The notes: generated from the letters alone by a model not told the origin. DNA of 64,000 nt from Brevundimonas sp. LM2 (GCF_002002865.1 NZ_CP019508.1:682001-746000); one strand, 5' to 3'; shown: positions 41,576-51,167, numbered from the stretch's first letter. A program made the numbers and translations.

Positions 41576-43195
41576 TCAGGCCGCAACGGCGGCCATCGCC
41601 TCCGACGGCGCGGACACCTGCGTCATGGCCAGCCGGATCGCGTTCAGCAGGGCGTCGGGCTGGATCGGCTTCTGGGCCACGCCGTTCATGCCGGCGGCGC
41701 AGTATTCGGCCGCGTCGCGATCGTCCGCATTGGCGGTCAGGGCCAGGATCGGCACCCGCCCGGCCGGTCCGGGCAGGGCGCGAATGGCGCGGGTGGCGGC
41801 GACCCCATCCATCACCGGCATCTTGATGTCCATCAGGATCAGGTCGAACCGGCGGTCCCGGGCGGCCGCCAGGGCCTCGGCTCCGTCCTCGACCTGTTCG
41901 TGGCTGCAGCCGAACATCTCCATCAGGCGCGCGGCGACGAAGCGGTTGGTGGCGTTGTCGTCGGCGATCAGGACGTGGAGCGTCTCGTGCGGGGTCGGTT
42001 CGGCCATGACGGCGGCGGCGGCCCGCATCTCGGGGTCGCAACAGGGCAGCGCCAGGCTGAAATGGAACCGCGCCCCGCCCTGGGGAGAGCGGGCGACCCC
42101 GATCGTCCCGCCCATCCGGTCCACGATCTGGCGACAGATGGCCAGGCCCAGCCCGGCCCCGGCCCCTTCGCGGCCCGCCTGGCCGGTGTTGAACGGTTCG
42201 AAGATGGAGGCCGCGGTGGCCTCGGGGATGCCCGGCCCGGAGTCGTCCACGACGGCGTCGATCCGGACCGCGCCGTCCTGCCAACGACTGGCCAGGGAGA
42301 CGACGACCTCGCCCTCGGTGGTGAATTTCAGCGCATTGCCGATCAGGTTGTTGAGCAGTTGCTTCACCCGCATGGCGTCGCCCACGACCCAGTCGCCCCC
42401 TGCGGTGTCGCACGCCACGGTGAGCACCAGACCCTTCTCCTCGGCGCGCGGGCGCCACAGGGCCTGGAGGTCGGCGCCGAGGGCATCCAGGTGCAGCGGC
42501 GCCGGTTCGAGACTGAGGATACCCGCCGAGGCGCGCGACATGTCCAGAGCGTCGGTCAGCAGCCGCAACAGGGTCTGGCCGGAGTCCAGGATCGTCTGGA
42601 CATAGGGTCGGAGTTCCTCCTGCTCGAGCTTTCGTTCCAGCAGGCCGGCGACACCCAGAACGCCGTTCAGGGGGGTGCGGATCTCGTGGCTCATGACGGC
42701 CAGGAACTCCGACTTCGCGCGGCTGGAGGCCTGGGCTTCGGCCTCCGCCGCCGCCAGGTCTCGCGCCAGGGCGCTCATGTCCTCGGCCTTCTGGCGATAC
42801 AGGGCCGAGCCGGCCTGCAGGATCTGGACGCCGGCGCCGACGCCCAGGTAGCGCCCGTCGCGCACGACGATGAAGCCGCGCAGCAGGGTCCCCAACTCGG
42901 CCGCGTCGACGGTGTCGAAGAAGGTCTCGGCCGAGGCGTCGGCCTCCGCCAGGGGCGGGTTCGGGTCCATCAGGGAGGATACGGGTCGACGGGCGTACAG
43001 GGCGCGACCGAACTCGGCGGCCATCTTCAGACAGAAGGCGTTGCGCTCCAGCAGGCCGAGGGGGCGGCCCTCTTCATCGATGACGGCGATGGCCAGGGTA
43101 TTGGGCTCGTTCTGGAACCGGTCGAATACGACGGCCCCGAAGGTCTCTGGCGAGACCGCGTCGACCGCGTCCACAAAATCGCCGATCCTGGCCAT
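41576..43195 (-). CDS. Hybrid sensor histidine kinase with receiver domain
   Basis: 539 aa from ATG 43195 (GGAGG upstream). N-terminal 1-125 resembles a degenerate CBS-type pair (EEGRPLGLLERNAFCL and RDGRYLGVG). A helix follows, then HisKA with H170 in MSHEIRTPLNGV, the HATPase domain (about 280-385, NLIGNALKF and GAGAGLGLAI), and a C-terminal receiver domain (about 405-535) with phospho-acceptor D456 in LILMDIKMP. Soluble, so it senses a cytoplasmic signal. Its partner regulator or phosphotransfer protein is not adjacent. Confidence 0.92.
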   Translation of the reverse strand: MARIGDFVDAVDAVSPETFGAVVFDRFQNEPNTLAIAVIDEEGRPLGLLERNAFCLKMAAEFGRALYARRPVSSLMDPNPPLAEADASAETFFDTVDAAELGTLLRGFIVVRDGRYLGVGAGVQILQAGSALYRQKAEDMSALARDLAAAEAEAQASSRAKSEFLAVMSHEIRTPLNGVLGVAGLLERKLEQEELRPYVQTILDSGQTLLRLLTDALDMSRASAGILSLEPAPLHLDALGADLQALWRPRAEEKGLVLTVACDTAGGDWVVGDAMRVKQLLNNLIGNALKFTTEGEVVVSLASRWQDGAVRIDAVVDDSGPGIPEATAASIFEPFNTGQAGREGAGAGLGLAICRQIVDRMGGTIGVARSPQGGARFHFSLALPCCDPEMRAAAAVMAEPTPHETLHVLIADDNATNRFVAARLMEMFGCSHEQVEDGAEALAAARDRRFDLILMDIKMPVMDGVAATRAIRALPGPAGRVPILALTANADDRDAAEYCAAGMNGVAQKPIQPDALLNAIRLAMTQVSAPSEAMAAVAA

Positions 43196-43288
43196 TGACC
43201 CTCCTACTGACGGACGAAGCCATAGGGGCGCGGGCTTAACGGCAGCTTTGCCGTTGTTGAAAGTTTTGCTTCGATTGCAAGGCATTAT

Positions 43289-43319
43289 ATCCGCGTACGG
43301 ATGACATCCGCGCGGATGT
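43289..43319. promoter_or_regulatory. Paired palindromes between hybrid kinase and MFS gene
   Basis: ATCCG-CGTA-CGGAT (43289-43302) is followed by the perfect 16-bp palindrome ACATCCGCGCGGATGT (43304-43319). They lie 51-82 bp before the MFS start and 94-124 bp before the kinase start. The shared ATCCG half-site suggests a dimeric repressor binding twice, such as a TetR- or MarR-type protein; no such regulator is encoded beside them. Confidence 0.6.
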
Positions 43320-43370
43320 GGCCTCCTATATGCCCCTCGCCGTCGGTGCGCCGCTCCGCTAGAAAGCGGC

Positions 43371-44627
43371 ATGACCCAGACGCCTCCGCCCCCGCCCGCC
43401 GTTGGTTCCAGCGACCGGCGCGCCCTGGCCGTCCTGTTCGCCATCGTCTTCATCAACCTGGTCGGGTTCGGCCTGGTCGTGCCCCTGCTGCCCTTCTTCG
43501 GGCGGAGCCTGAACGCGGAGGCCTGGCAGGTGGCGCTGATGTTCTCGGCCTATTCCCTGGGCCAGTTCTTCGCCGAGCCCTTCTGGGGCCGGCTGTCGGA
43601 CCGGATCGGCCGCAAGCCCGTGCTGCTGATCACGGTCATCGCCAATGCCCTGGGCTATCTGATGCTGGCCTACGCGCCCAACATCTGGGTCGCCATCGGC
43701 ATCCGGCTGTTCACCGGCCTGGGCGCCGGCAATGTCTCGACGGTCCAGGGCTATGTCGCCGACGTCACCCCGCCGGAAAAGCGGGCCGGGCGGATGGGGC
43801 TGATCGGGGCCGCCTTCGGGGCCGGGTTCGTGGCCGGACCTGCGCTCAGCGGCCTGCTGGTGCGCGAGGACCTGGGGGCCCTGGGCTATCAGCTGCCGAT
43901 CTTCGCCGCCTGCGGTCTGGCGACCCTGGCCGCCCTCGGCGTGGTGTTCCTGCTGAAGGAAAGCCTGGTGCGACAGGCCGGGCCGCCGACCGCGCGGCCG
44001 GCCTTCCTCAGCGGCGTACGCGATGCGGCCACCAATCCCGTCGTCTCGCGCGTCATCCTGGTGACCCTGATCTACATGGCCGGGTTCTCCGGCATGGAGT
44101 CCACCTTCGGCCTGTGGGCCGGGGCCCGCTACGACTGGGGCGCCCGCGAGGTCGCCTTCGCCTTCATGACCGTCGGCATCGTCTCGGTCATCTGCCAGTC
44201 GGCGGTGACCGGCCGGCTGTCGCGCCGGTTCGGCGAAAGCCGGATGCTGTCGGTCGGCTGTCTGATGTTCGGCTGCGGCCTGATCGGCCAGGTCCTGGCT
44301 CCGGCCGCCTGGTTCCTGCCGGTGGCCATGTCGGTCGGAGCCTTCGGCATGGCGATGACCATGCCCAACATCTCGGCCATGATCTCGCGCGCCACCCCGC
44401 CGGACCGGCAGGGGGCCATGCTGGGCCTGAACATGGCGGCGAGCTCATCGGGGCGGATCTTCGGGCCGGTGGTGGCGGGGGCGATGTTCTCGAGCCTCGG
44501 CCACGACTGGCCGCTGGCGGTGGGGGCCCTGCTGATGATCCCGGCGGCCCTGATGGCCGCGAACGCCGGCCGCGCCGTCAAGCGCGGCAACAGCGTGTCG
44601 GTGATGGATCCACACACGGCGGCTTGA
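43371..44627 (+). CDS. MFS transporter, tetracycline-resistance (TCR/Tet) type
   Basis: 418 aa with 12 predicted membrane helices. TetA-type motif A: GRLSDRIGRKPVLLI at about residue 75; motif B/C: GYVADVTPPEKRAGRMG and GAGFVAGPALSGLL. The drug/H+ antiporter-1 family exports hydrophobic drugs; whether this copy gives resistance is unknown, since chromosomal copies in environmental alphaproteobacteria often do not. A paired palindrome upstream may bind a repressor. Confidence 0.92.
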   Translation: MTQTPPPPPAVGSSDRRALAVLFAIVFINLVGFGLVVPLLPFFGRSLNAEAWQVALMFSAYSLGQFFAEPFWGRLSDRIGRKPVLLITVIANALGYLMLAYAPNIWVAIGIRLFTGLGAGNVSTVQGYVADVTPPEKRAGRMGLIGAAFGAGFVAGPALSGLLVREDLGALGYQLPIFAACGLATLAALGVVFLLKESLVRQAGPPTARPAFLSGVRDAATNPVVSRVILVTLIYMAGFSGMESTFGLWAGARYDWGAREVAFAFMTVGIVSVICQSAVTGRLSRRFGESRMLSVGCLMFGCGLIGQVLAPAAWFLPVAMSVGAFGMAMTMPNISAMISRATPPDRQGAMLGLNMAASSSGRIFGPVVAGAMFSSLGHDWPLAVGALLMIPAALMAANAGRAVKRGNSVSVMDPHTAA

Positions 44628-44680
44628 TCCATCCGGCACGACGACGTTAGGTTGAAGGCCATGCGGCGGGGGGCCTCAAG

Positions 44681-46627
44681 ATGAACGTGACCAGACTCCT
44701 GGGCTTGGCCGGCTGGCTGCTGGCCGCGGCCTTCACGATCGGGCTTCCGGGCGCGGCGGCGGCCCAGTCGCCGCCGATCGAAGCCTATGCCGCCCTCGCG
44801 ACGATCCGGAGCGTGGCCGTATCGCCTGACGGGACGAACCTCGCCTACATTCGGCGCGAGGGGACGTCGGTGAAGGTCATCGTGCAGACGAGGCGCGGCG
44901 AGGTCCTGGCCGCCGTCGAAACGGGCGAAATGAAGCTGAGAGCCCTGGACTGGGTGTCGCCCGATCACGTGGCGGTGTCCTGGATCAGTCCGCAGCGGTT
45001 TCCCTTCGGCGGCGTCCGACAGAATTTCCAGCTCGTCGACATCCTGAACGTCAGAACACGCAGCTTTGTCCGTGTCCTCGACAAGGCCGATTACAATGCC
45101 TACTCGTCCGTCTTCGACTGGCGCGGCGGCACCTACCGAGGCCGGCCCGTCCTTTATGCCGAAGCCCTGACCTATGAGCAGGGCGATCTGAGGCTCGACG
45201 TGTACCGCGTCGATCTCGATACGGGACGCGGCTTCCGTCAGACGCGCGGCGACAGCGACACCCAGGGTTACGTGCTCAACGCCGAGGGTGAACCCACGGC
45301 CCGCATCGCCTATCAGCCCGGCAACGGTCTGTGGAGGCTGGCCGCCCGGACGGGGTCGGGGTGGCGAGAGATCCACACCGAACGGGCCCTGCTGGATCAG
45401 CCCTCCGTCCCCGGCATGGGCCGGACGTCGGACAGCCTGATGCTGAGCCGGGCGCTTGCCGAAGGCGGGCGCTCGATCACAGAAATCGCCGTCGCCGACG
45501 GATCGGTTCGCGAGACGTTCGAAATGGACCGCGAGATCGACCGGATCTTCCACGACAACCGGGGCCTGATGGTGGGTTTCGGGTACACCGACGTCTATCG
45601 CGAGCACCGCTTGTTCGAGCCCAGGCTGCAAGCGGCATTGGACGTCTTCAAGACCGCCTTATCCGGTGTGCAGATCAGCATTGAATCCTTCAGCGACGAC
45701 TACAGCGTCGTCTGCGTCTATGTTGAGGGGACAGGGGAGACCGGCGGTTATTATCTTTACGATGCCACCGAACAACGCGTCTCCATCGTCGGTCGGGCCT
45801 ATCCGCTGGTCCCCGCGGGTGCGCAATCCGAGGTTCGGATCATCCGGTACGAAGCGGCGGACGGACTGCCGCTGTTCGGCTATCTGACCCTCCCCGCCGG
45901 CCGGGAGCCGCGGGGCCTGCCGGTGGTGATGCTGCCACACGGCGGCCCTCAGGCGCGTGACGAGGCGGGCTACGACTGGTTGTCGCAAGGCATCGCCTCG
46001 CGCGGCTATGCGGTGTTCCGACCTCAGTTCCGCGGGTCCGACGGTCTGGGTCGGGACCTGCTCCAGGCCGGATATGGCGAGTGGGGCAAGAAGATGCAGA
46101 GCGATGTGTCGGACGGTCTGCGCCATCTGACCCGCCTGGGGATCGTCGATCCGGCGCGGGCGTGCATCGTCGGGTGGAGTTACGGCGGATACGTCGCGCT
46201 CGCCGGCATGGCGATGGAGCCCGGGACCTATCGCTGCGCGGTCTCGGTCGCCGGGGTGTCGGACCTGAACGCCATGTTGCGGCGGGCCGAGTTCGAGGGC
46301 GGTCGCGGCGACGACAATCCCACCATTCGATACTGGAAGCGGTTCATGGGCGCCGAAAGCTCATCGGACCCCAGCCTGGCCACGCGCTCGCCCGCGTCGC
46401 ATGCCTCCGCCGTCCAGGGGCCGGTGCTGTTGATCCATGGCCGGTCTGATCTCGTGGTCCCGTTCGAGCAGAGCCAGATCATGCTCCGCGCGCTGGGCGG
46501 CGAGGGCCCCATCGCGCGCCTGATCGCGTTCGACGGCGAGGACCACAGCCTGTCGGGCCAGCAGGCGCGCACGCGGATGCTGACCGAAACCGCCGCCTTC
46601 CTGGCCACGCACAACCCGGCGGACTGA
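44681..46627 (+). CDS. S9-family (prolyl oligopeptidase-like) peptidase, second copy
   Basis: 648 aa; ATG 44681 with GGGGGG upstream. Signal peptide to about residue 30 (GWLLAAAFTIGLPGAAAAQ), propeller region, hydrolase domain with S500 (GWSYGGYVAL), D590 (HGRSDLVVP) and H622 (GEDHSLS). Paralogous to 39578; both are likely periplasmic peptidases. Its gene end is followed by a leader hairpin for rpmI. Confidence 0.92.
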   Translation: MNVTRLLGLAGWLLAAAFTIGLPGAAAAQSPPIEAYAALATIRSVAVSPDGTNLAYIRREGTSVKVIVQTRRGEVLAAVETGEMKLRALDWVSPDHVAVSWISPQRFPFGGVRQNFQLVDILNVRTRSFVRVLDKADYNAYSSVFDWRGGTYRGRPVLYAEALTYEQGDLRLDVYRVDLDTGRGFRQTRGDSDTQGYVLNAEGEPTARIAYQPGNGLWRLAARTGSGWREIHTERALLDQPSVPGMGRTSDSLMLSRALAEGGRSITEIAVADGSVRETFEMDREIDRIFHDNRGLMVGFGYTDVYREHRLFEPRLQAALDVFKTALSGVQISIESFSDDYSVVCVYVEGTGETGGYYLYDATEQRVSIVGRAYPLVPAGAQSEVRIIRYEAADGLPLFGYLTLPAGREPRGLPVVMLPHGGPQARDEAGYDWLSQGIASRGYAVFRPQFRGSDGLGRDLLQAGYGEWGKKMQSDVSDGLRHLTRLGIVDPARACIVGWSYGGYVALAGMAMEPGTYRCAVSVAGVSDLNAMLRRAEFEGGRGDDNPTIRYWKRFMGAESSSDPSLATRSPASHASAVQGPVLLIHGRSDLVVPFEQSQIMLRALGGEGPIARLIAFDGEDHSLSGQQARTRMLTETAAFLATHNPAD

Positions 46628-46679
46628 CTCCGCTTGCCCTGCGGCGTCGCTTCCGCTACTAGCCGCGCCTTCGCGTAAC

Positions 46680-46714
46680 GAACCGCCGGGCTTACAGGCA
46701 TGCCTGGGCGGTTC
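46680..46714 (+). promoter_or_regulatory. Hairpin in the rpmI-rplT leader (L20 autoregulation or terminator)
   Basis: Outer arms GAACCGCC (46680-46687) and GGCGGTTC (46707-46714) enclose the palindromic AGGCATGCCT. It is 72 bp before rpmI and 53 bp after the peptidase stop. L20 represses its own operon through structures in this leader in other bacteria; the element may alternatively be a terminator, though only two T's follow. Confidence 0.45.
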
Positions 46715-46785
46715 TTAAATCCAGGGGATCCAAACGTCGGGCTCAAGCAGTCCGAAGGACGGTAGCCCCGAGAAAAGGAACTGAA

Positions 46786-46983
46786 ATGCCCAAACTGAAG
46801 ACGAAGTCGGGCGCCAAGAAGCGCTTCAAATTCACCGCGACAGGCAAGGTCAAGGCCGGCGTTGCGGGCAAGCGTCACCGCTTGATCAGCCACAACTCCA
46901 AATACATCCGCCAGAACCGCGGCACCTCGGTCATGGCCGACGCCGACGCCAAGAAGATCAAGTCCTACATGCCCTACGCTTAA
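46786..46983 (+). CDS. rpmI: 50S ribosomal protein L35
   Basis: 65 aa, full length. Typical basic start [28 protein letters not shown] upstream of ATG 46786 is a good ribosome-binding site. Binds 23S rRNA; operon with rplT 113 bp downstream. Confidence 0.97.
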   Translation: MPKLKTKSGAKKRFKFTATGKVKAGVAGKRHRLISHNSKYIRQNRGTSVMADADAKKIKSYMPYA

Positions 46984-47096
46984 GCGTAGCAGCCACACGG
47001 ACCCACACTTCGTCGCACGAATTTGAAATCAGGAGTCCCTCAAGCAGTGAGCCGCCGCGCGGCGAACGATAGGGACCCTTCCGAAGGAAGAAAATA

Positions 47097-47456
47097 ATGG
47101 CTCGCGTCAAACGGGGCGTAGTATCCCACGCCCGGCACAAGAAGGTTCTCGAACAGGCCAAGGGCTTTTCGGGTCGCCGCAAGAACACCATCCGCACGGC
47201 CAAGGCCGCCGTGGACCGCGCCGGGCAATACGCCTATCGCGACCGCCGCATCAACAAGCGCAACTTCCGCGCCCTGTGGATCCAGCGCATCAACGCCGCC
47301 GCCCGTCAGGAAGGCTTCACCTACTCGCAGTTCATGCACGGCCTGTCCAAGGCCGGAATCGAACTAGACCGCAAGGTCCTGGCCGCGATCGCCATGGAAG
47401 GCGTGGGCTTCGCCGACATCGCCGCCAAGGTCCGCGACGCGCTGAAGACCGCCTGA
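47097..47456 (+). CDS. rplT: 50S ribosomal protein L20
   Basis: 119 aa. [20 protein letters not shown], then a basic helical N-terminal extension and the conserved [20 protein letters not shown]. Early assembly protein that binds 23S rRNA and, in E. coli, its own mRNA leader. GAAGGAAG precedes the ATG. A strong terminator follows 20 bp after the stop. Confidence 0.97.
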   Translation: MARVKRGVVSHARHKKVLEQAKGFSGRRKNTIRTAKAAVDRAGQYAYRDRRINKRNFRALWIQRINAAARQEGFTYSQFMHGLSKAGIELDRKVLAAIAMEGVGFADIAAKVRDALKTA

Positions 47457-47480
47457 TCCGACGGGATTGAAGATCAAAAG

Positions 47481-47513
47481 GCCCCCCGGTTCGCGCCGGG
47501 GGGCTTTTTCTTT
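47481..47513. terminator. Strong bidirectional rho-independent terminator after rplT
   Basis: Arms GCCCCCCGG (47481-47489) and CCGGGGGGC (47496-47504), loop TTCGCG, then TTTTTCTTT. CAAAAG on the left side gives a T-run on the minus strand, so it can end both rplT and the convergent phosphotransferase gene. Confidence 0.92.
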
Positions 47514-48609
47514 ATCCGCCGGCCTTCTGGGCGAAGCTCCAGGCGGCGGCGGCCAGGGGTTCGACCTGGGCCGCCATGGCGCGGGCCTGGGGCGAGGCGG
47601 CGGTGCCGTCGCGGACCCGGCCGCCGATCCCCTGACAGATGGCCGCCAGCCGGAACAGGTTGTAGGCGAACAGCCAGTCCAGATTGGTCGGCGCCGGCGT
47701 GCCGGACCGGGCGGCATAGCGGGCGACGGTCTCCTCGACCGAGGGGATGCCCAGGGCCTTCAGATCCGCCCCGGCCAGGCCGTTGCGCAAGGACGCCGGA
47801 ATGGCCCAGCCGATCAGCAGATAGGACAGGTCGGCCAGGGGATCGCCCAGGGTCGACAGCTCCCAGTCCAGCACGGCCCGCACTTCGGCCGTCTCTGGAG
47901 CCAGGATGAGGTTGTCGAGCCGGAAGTCGCCGTGGACGACCCGCGTCGGCCCCTGGGACGGCAGGTCCTGGGGCAGGAAGGCGATCAGCCGGTCCATGTC
48001 GGCGATCGGATGGGTTTCCGACGCCCGGTACTGTTTGGTCCAGCGCGCGGTCTGGCGCTCGAAATAGTTGCCCGGGCGGCCATAGTCGGCCAGGCCGATG
48101 GCCTCGGGCTCGAACCGGTGCAGGGCGGCCAGGGCGTCGACCTGGGCCTCATAGATGGCCCGCCGCTCGGACGGCTCCATCCCCGGCAGTTTCAGGTCCC
48201 ACAGCACGCGCCCCTCGACCCGGGCCATGACGTAGAACATCGAGCCGATGACGGCCTCGTCGCTGCACAGGGCGAACGGCCGGGCGACGGGATAGCCTTG
48301 CGCGTGAAGGGCCGAAATGACGGTGAACTCGCGGTCCACCGCGTGGGCGCTCTGCAGCAGCGCGCCCGGCGGCTTGCGGCGCAGGACATAGGCGGCCGTC
48401 GGGGTGACCAGCTCATAGGTCGGGTTGGACTGGCCGCCCTTGAACTGGCGGATCGTCAGCGGACCGGCGTAGCCGTCGACGTGGTCGGTCATCCAGCGGT
48501 CCAGGGTGGCCGTGTCGAGCCGGTAGCGAGGATCGACCTCGCGGGTGCCGGAGAAGGTGGCCTGGGCGTCTTCGGGCGTGGCCGGGGCGGTGGTGTCGGT
48601 CTGGGTCAT
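47512..48609 (-). CDS. Phosphotransferase family protein (APH/ACAD10-like)
   Basis: 365 aa. Kinase-like fold: N-lobe FKGGQSNPTYELVTPTAAYV, catalytic VVHGDFRLDNLI with D228 and N233, and DWE in VLDWELSTLGDP near 247. Relatives are fused to acyl-CoA dehydrogenases (ACAD10/11) and phosphorylate hydroxyacyl-CoA; antibiotic modification is not implied. It overlaps glpK by 4 nt downstream of it, so they share a transcript. Confidence 0.9.
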   Translation of the reverse strand: MTQTDTTAPATPEDAQATFSGTREVDPRYRLDTATLDRWMTDHVDGYAGPLTIRQFKGGQSNPTYELVTPTAAYVLRRKPPGALLQSAHAVDREFTVISALHAQGYPVARPFALCSDEAVIGSMFYVMARVEGRVLWDLKLPGMEPSERRAIYEAQVDALAALHRFEPEAIGLADYGRPGNYFERQTARWTKQYRASETHPIADMDRLIAFLPQDLPSQGPTRVVHGDFRLDNLILAPETAEVRAVLDWELSTLGDPLADLSYLLIGWAIPASLRNGLAGADLKALGIPSVEETVARYAARSGTPAPTNLDWLFAYNLFRLAAICQGIGGRVRDGTAASPQARAMAAQVEPLAAAAWSFAQKAGG

Positions 48610-50099
48610 GCGGCGGCGATGATGGCGGCCCGAACCGCGCGACGCCAGCCCTGCAGCAGCCGGTCGCGCTCCGTCTCGGCCATGCGGGGGTGCCAGACCG
48701 CGGCGGACTCGTCGTTGTGCGGCTCAAGACTGTCGATGAGACCCGCGCCCAGGGCCGCCAGCCGCGCGGCCCCGAGGGCGGTCATCTCCTGGAAGGCCGG
48801 GCGTTCGACCGGCACGCCGCAGACGTCGGCCACGAACTGCATGGCGAAGGCATTGGCCGTGACGCCGCCGTCGACTCTCAGAAGCTTCAGGGGCGGCGCG
48901 CCGTCGCGTTCCAGGGCGTCGAGCAGGTCGCGGGTCTGATAGGCCAGGGCCTCCAGGGCGGCGCGGACGAAATGGGCGGGGGTGGTGTCGCGGGTCAGGC
49001 CGAGGACCGCGCCGCGCGCCTCCGGCTCCCACCAGGGCGCCCCCAGGCCGGTGAAGCCCGGGACCAGATAGACGCCGCCGTTGTCCGGCAGGGTCTGGGC
49101 CAGGGCCTCGGACTGGCGGCTGTCGGTGATCATCCCGACCCCGTCCCTCAGCCACTGGATCGCCGAGCCCGCTGAGAAGATCGATCCCTCCAGCGCATAG
49201 GCCGCCGTCCCGCCGACCGCATAGCCGAGGGTGGCCAGCAGCCGGCTGGAGGAGGCCACCGGCGCGTCCCCGACATTGGCGACCAGGAAGGCCCCGGTGC
49301 CGTAGGTGATCTTGGCGTCGCCGGCCCGCAGCGCCCCGTGGCCGACCAGGGCCGCCTGCTGGTCGCCCGCCGAGCCGGTGAGCGGCAGGGCACACCCGAA
49401 CAGGGCGGGGTCGCTATCGCCCCGGGGCTCGGCACAGCCGGCGATGCGGGGCAGGGCGGCGCGCGGGACCTGAAACAGGGCGCACAGGTCGTCGCGCCAG
49501 GTCAGGGTCCGCAGGTCCATCAGCGACGTGCGGCTGGCGTTGGTCGCATCGGTGACGTGGCCCGCGCCGCCGGTCAGATTCCACACCAGCCAGGCGTCGA
49601 TCGTGCCCAGCAGGACCTCGCCCCGCTCGGCCCGATTTCTTGCGCCCGGCACCGAGTCCAGCAGCCAGGCGAACTTGGTGGCGGTGAAATAGGGGTCGAG
49701 GATCAGGCCGGTGGCCGCCTGGACCGTCGTCTCATGCCCCTCGGCCACCAGCCGGGCGGTGACGTCGGCGGTGCGGCGGTCCTGCCAGACGATGGCGCGG
49801 TGCAGGGGGTCGCCGGTGACGGCGTCCCAGATCACGGCCGTCTCGCGCTGGTTGGTGATGCCGATGGCAGAGAACCGCCCGATCCCGCCCGCCTTGCGGA
49901 TCACCTCGCGGCAGGTCTGCAGCGTCGCGGCCCAGATCTCGGCCGCGTCATGCTCGACCCAGCCCGACTGGGGAAAATGCTGGGCCAGTTCGATCTGGCT
50001 GACCGCCAGCGGGTGCAGCCCGCCGTCCTCGCGCAGCTCGAAGGCGATGGCGCGGGTCGAGGTCGTGCCCTGGTCGATGGCGAGGATACAGGTCGTCAT
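48606..50099 (-). CDS. glpK: Glycerol kinase
   Basis: 497 aa, full FGGY length. N-terminal ILAIDQGTTSTRAIAFELRE with the ATP-binding DQGTTS, substrate-site region SQIELAQHFPQSGWVEHD, GTGAFLVANVG and C-terminal RVDGGVTANAFAMQFVADV. Phosphorylates glycerol to glycerol 3-phosphate. No glpF, glpD or glpR is next to it; its partner is the phosphotransferase gene. Confidence 0.96.
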   Translation of the reverse strand: MTTCILAIDQGTTSTRAIAFELREDGGLHPLAVSQIELAQHFPQSGWVEHDAAEIWAATLQTCREVIRKAGGIGRFSAIGITNQRETAVIWDAVTGDPLHRAIVWQDRRTADVTARLVAEGHETTVQAATGLILDPYFTATKFAWLLDSVPGARNRAERGEVLLGTIDAWLVWNLTGGAGHVTDATNASRTSLMDLRTLTWRDDLCALFQVPRAALPRIAGCAEPRGDSDPALFGCALPLTGSAGDQQAALVGHGALRAGDAKITYGTGAFLVANVGDAPVASSSRLLATLGYAVGGTAAYALEGSIFSAGSAIQWLRDGVGMITDSRQSEALAQTLPDNGGVYLVPGFTGLGAPWWEPEARGAVLGLTRDTTPAHFVRAALEALAYQTRDLLDALERDGAPPLKLLRVDGGVTANAFAMQFVADVCGVPVERPAFQEMTALGAARLAALGAGLIDSLEPHNDESAAVWHPRMAETERDRLLQGWRRAVRAAIIAAA

Positions 50100-50159
50100 G
50101 GCGTTTCCGTTGTTTTCGCCACCTTACGCGGACGAGGCCGATGGGGTTAAGTGCCGGCC

Positions 50160-51167
50160 ATGTCCGACCGCACCGCGTCCTATGAAGGCGTCCTCGACGC
50201 CGCCCGCCAGATCGCCCCGGCGGCGGTCCGCACGCCCCTGATCGAGAGCCCGGCGCTGAACGCGCGCGTGGGCGGCCGCGTGCTGCTGAAGGCCGAGACA
50301 CTGCAGGTCTCGGGAGCCTTCAAGTTCCGTGGCGCCTACAACCGCATCAGCCGGCTGAGCGCGGCAGAACGGGCCTCGGGCGTCGTCGCCTACTCGTCCG
50401 GCAACCATGCCCAGGGCGTGGCGGCGGCGGCGCGGATGATGGGGGCCCGCGCGCTCATCGTCATGCCGTCCGACAGCCCGGCCATCAAGATCGAGGGGGT
50501 CAAGGCCCTCGGCGGCGAGGTGCGGCTGTACGATCGCTGGACCGAGAGCCGCGAAGAGATCGGGGCCGAGGTCGCCCGCGAGCGCGGTTCGGTGCTGGTG
50601 CCCCCGTTCGACGACCCCTACGTCATCGAGGGCCAGGGCACGACGGCGCTGGAACTGCTGGACCAGGCCGACGGCCCGATCGACCAGCTGATCTGCTGCT
50701 GCTCCGGCGGCGGTCTGATGGCGGGGATCAATCTGGTGCTGGAGGCGCGCAGCCCGCAGACGAAAAGCTGGGCCGTCGAGCCCGAGGCCTATGACGACAC
50801 CGCCCGCTCGCTGGCGGCGGGGGAACGGACCGGGCACCCGGCCGGCCCGCCCTCGATCTGCGACGCCCTGCAGACGCCGATGCCGGGGGTGCTGACCTTC
50901 CCGATCAACCGGCGCATTCTGTCCGGGGCTCTTTCGATCAGCGACAATGAGGCGGCCGGGGCGGTCGCCTATGCTTTCCGCGTCCTGAAACTGGTGGTCG
51001 AGCCGGGCGGGGCCGCGGCCCTGGCCGCCGTCCTGGCCGACAAGATCGAGACCCGGGATCGCACCACGGCGGTCATCCTGTCCGGGGGCAATATCGATCC
51101 GGGCCTGTTCGCCGAGATCATCGAGGGCCGCTTCGAGGCGGCGCCTCGGCAGGGCGCGGCCGCATGA
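50160..51167 (+). CDS. Threonine/serine dehydratase-like PLP enzyme
   Basis: 335 aa from ATG 50160; GTG 50151 is possible. Fold-type II PLP protein: K55 in SGAFKFRGAYN binds PLP, SGNHAQG is the substrate loop (about 80), and the glycine-rich CCSGGGLMAGINL binds the phosphate (about 180). No ACT regulatory domain, so it is a catabolic threonine dehydratase or serine racemase-type enzyme. Overlaps the MaoC gene by 4 nt; diverges from glpK. Confidence 0.9.
   Translation: MSDRTASYEGVLDAARQIAPAAVRTPLIESPALNARVGGRVLLKAETLQVSGAFKFRGAYNRISRLSAAERASGVVAYSSGNHAQGVAAAARMMGARALIVMPSDSPAIKIEGVKALGGEVRLYDRWTESREEIGAEVARERGSVLVPPFDDPYVIEGQGTTALELLDQADGPIDQLICCCSGGGLMAGINLVLEARSPQTKSWAVEPEAYDDTARSLAAGERTGHPAGPPSICDALQTPMPGVLTFPINRRILSGALSISDNEAAGAVAYAFRVLKLVVEPGGAAALAAVLADKIETRDRTTAVILSGGNIDPGLFAEIIEGRFEAAPRQGAAA

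Noticed and set aside
41900..43198. 432-aa plus-strand ORF over the hybrid kinase
   Set aside because: Antisense frame; the minus-strand gene has HisKA, HATPase and receiver motifs.
47512..48609. Aminoglycoside resistance gene
   Set aside because: The APH-like fold is shared with metabolic kinases (ACAD10-like); gene context is glpK, not resistance.
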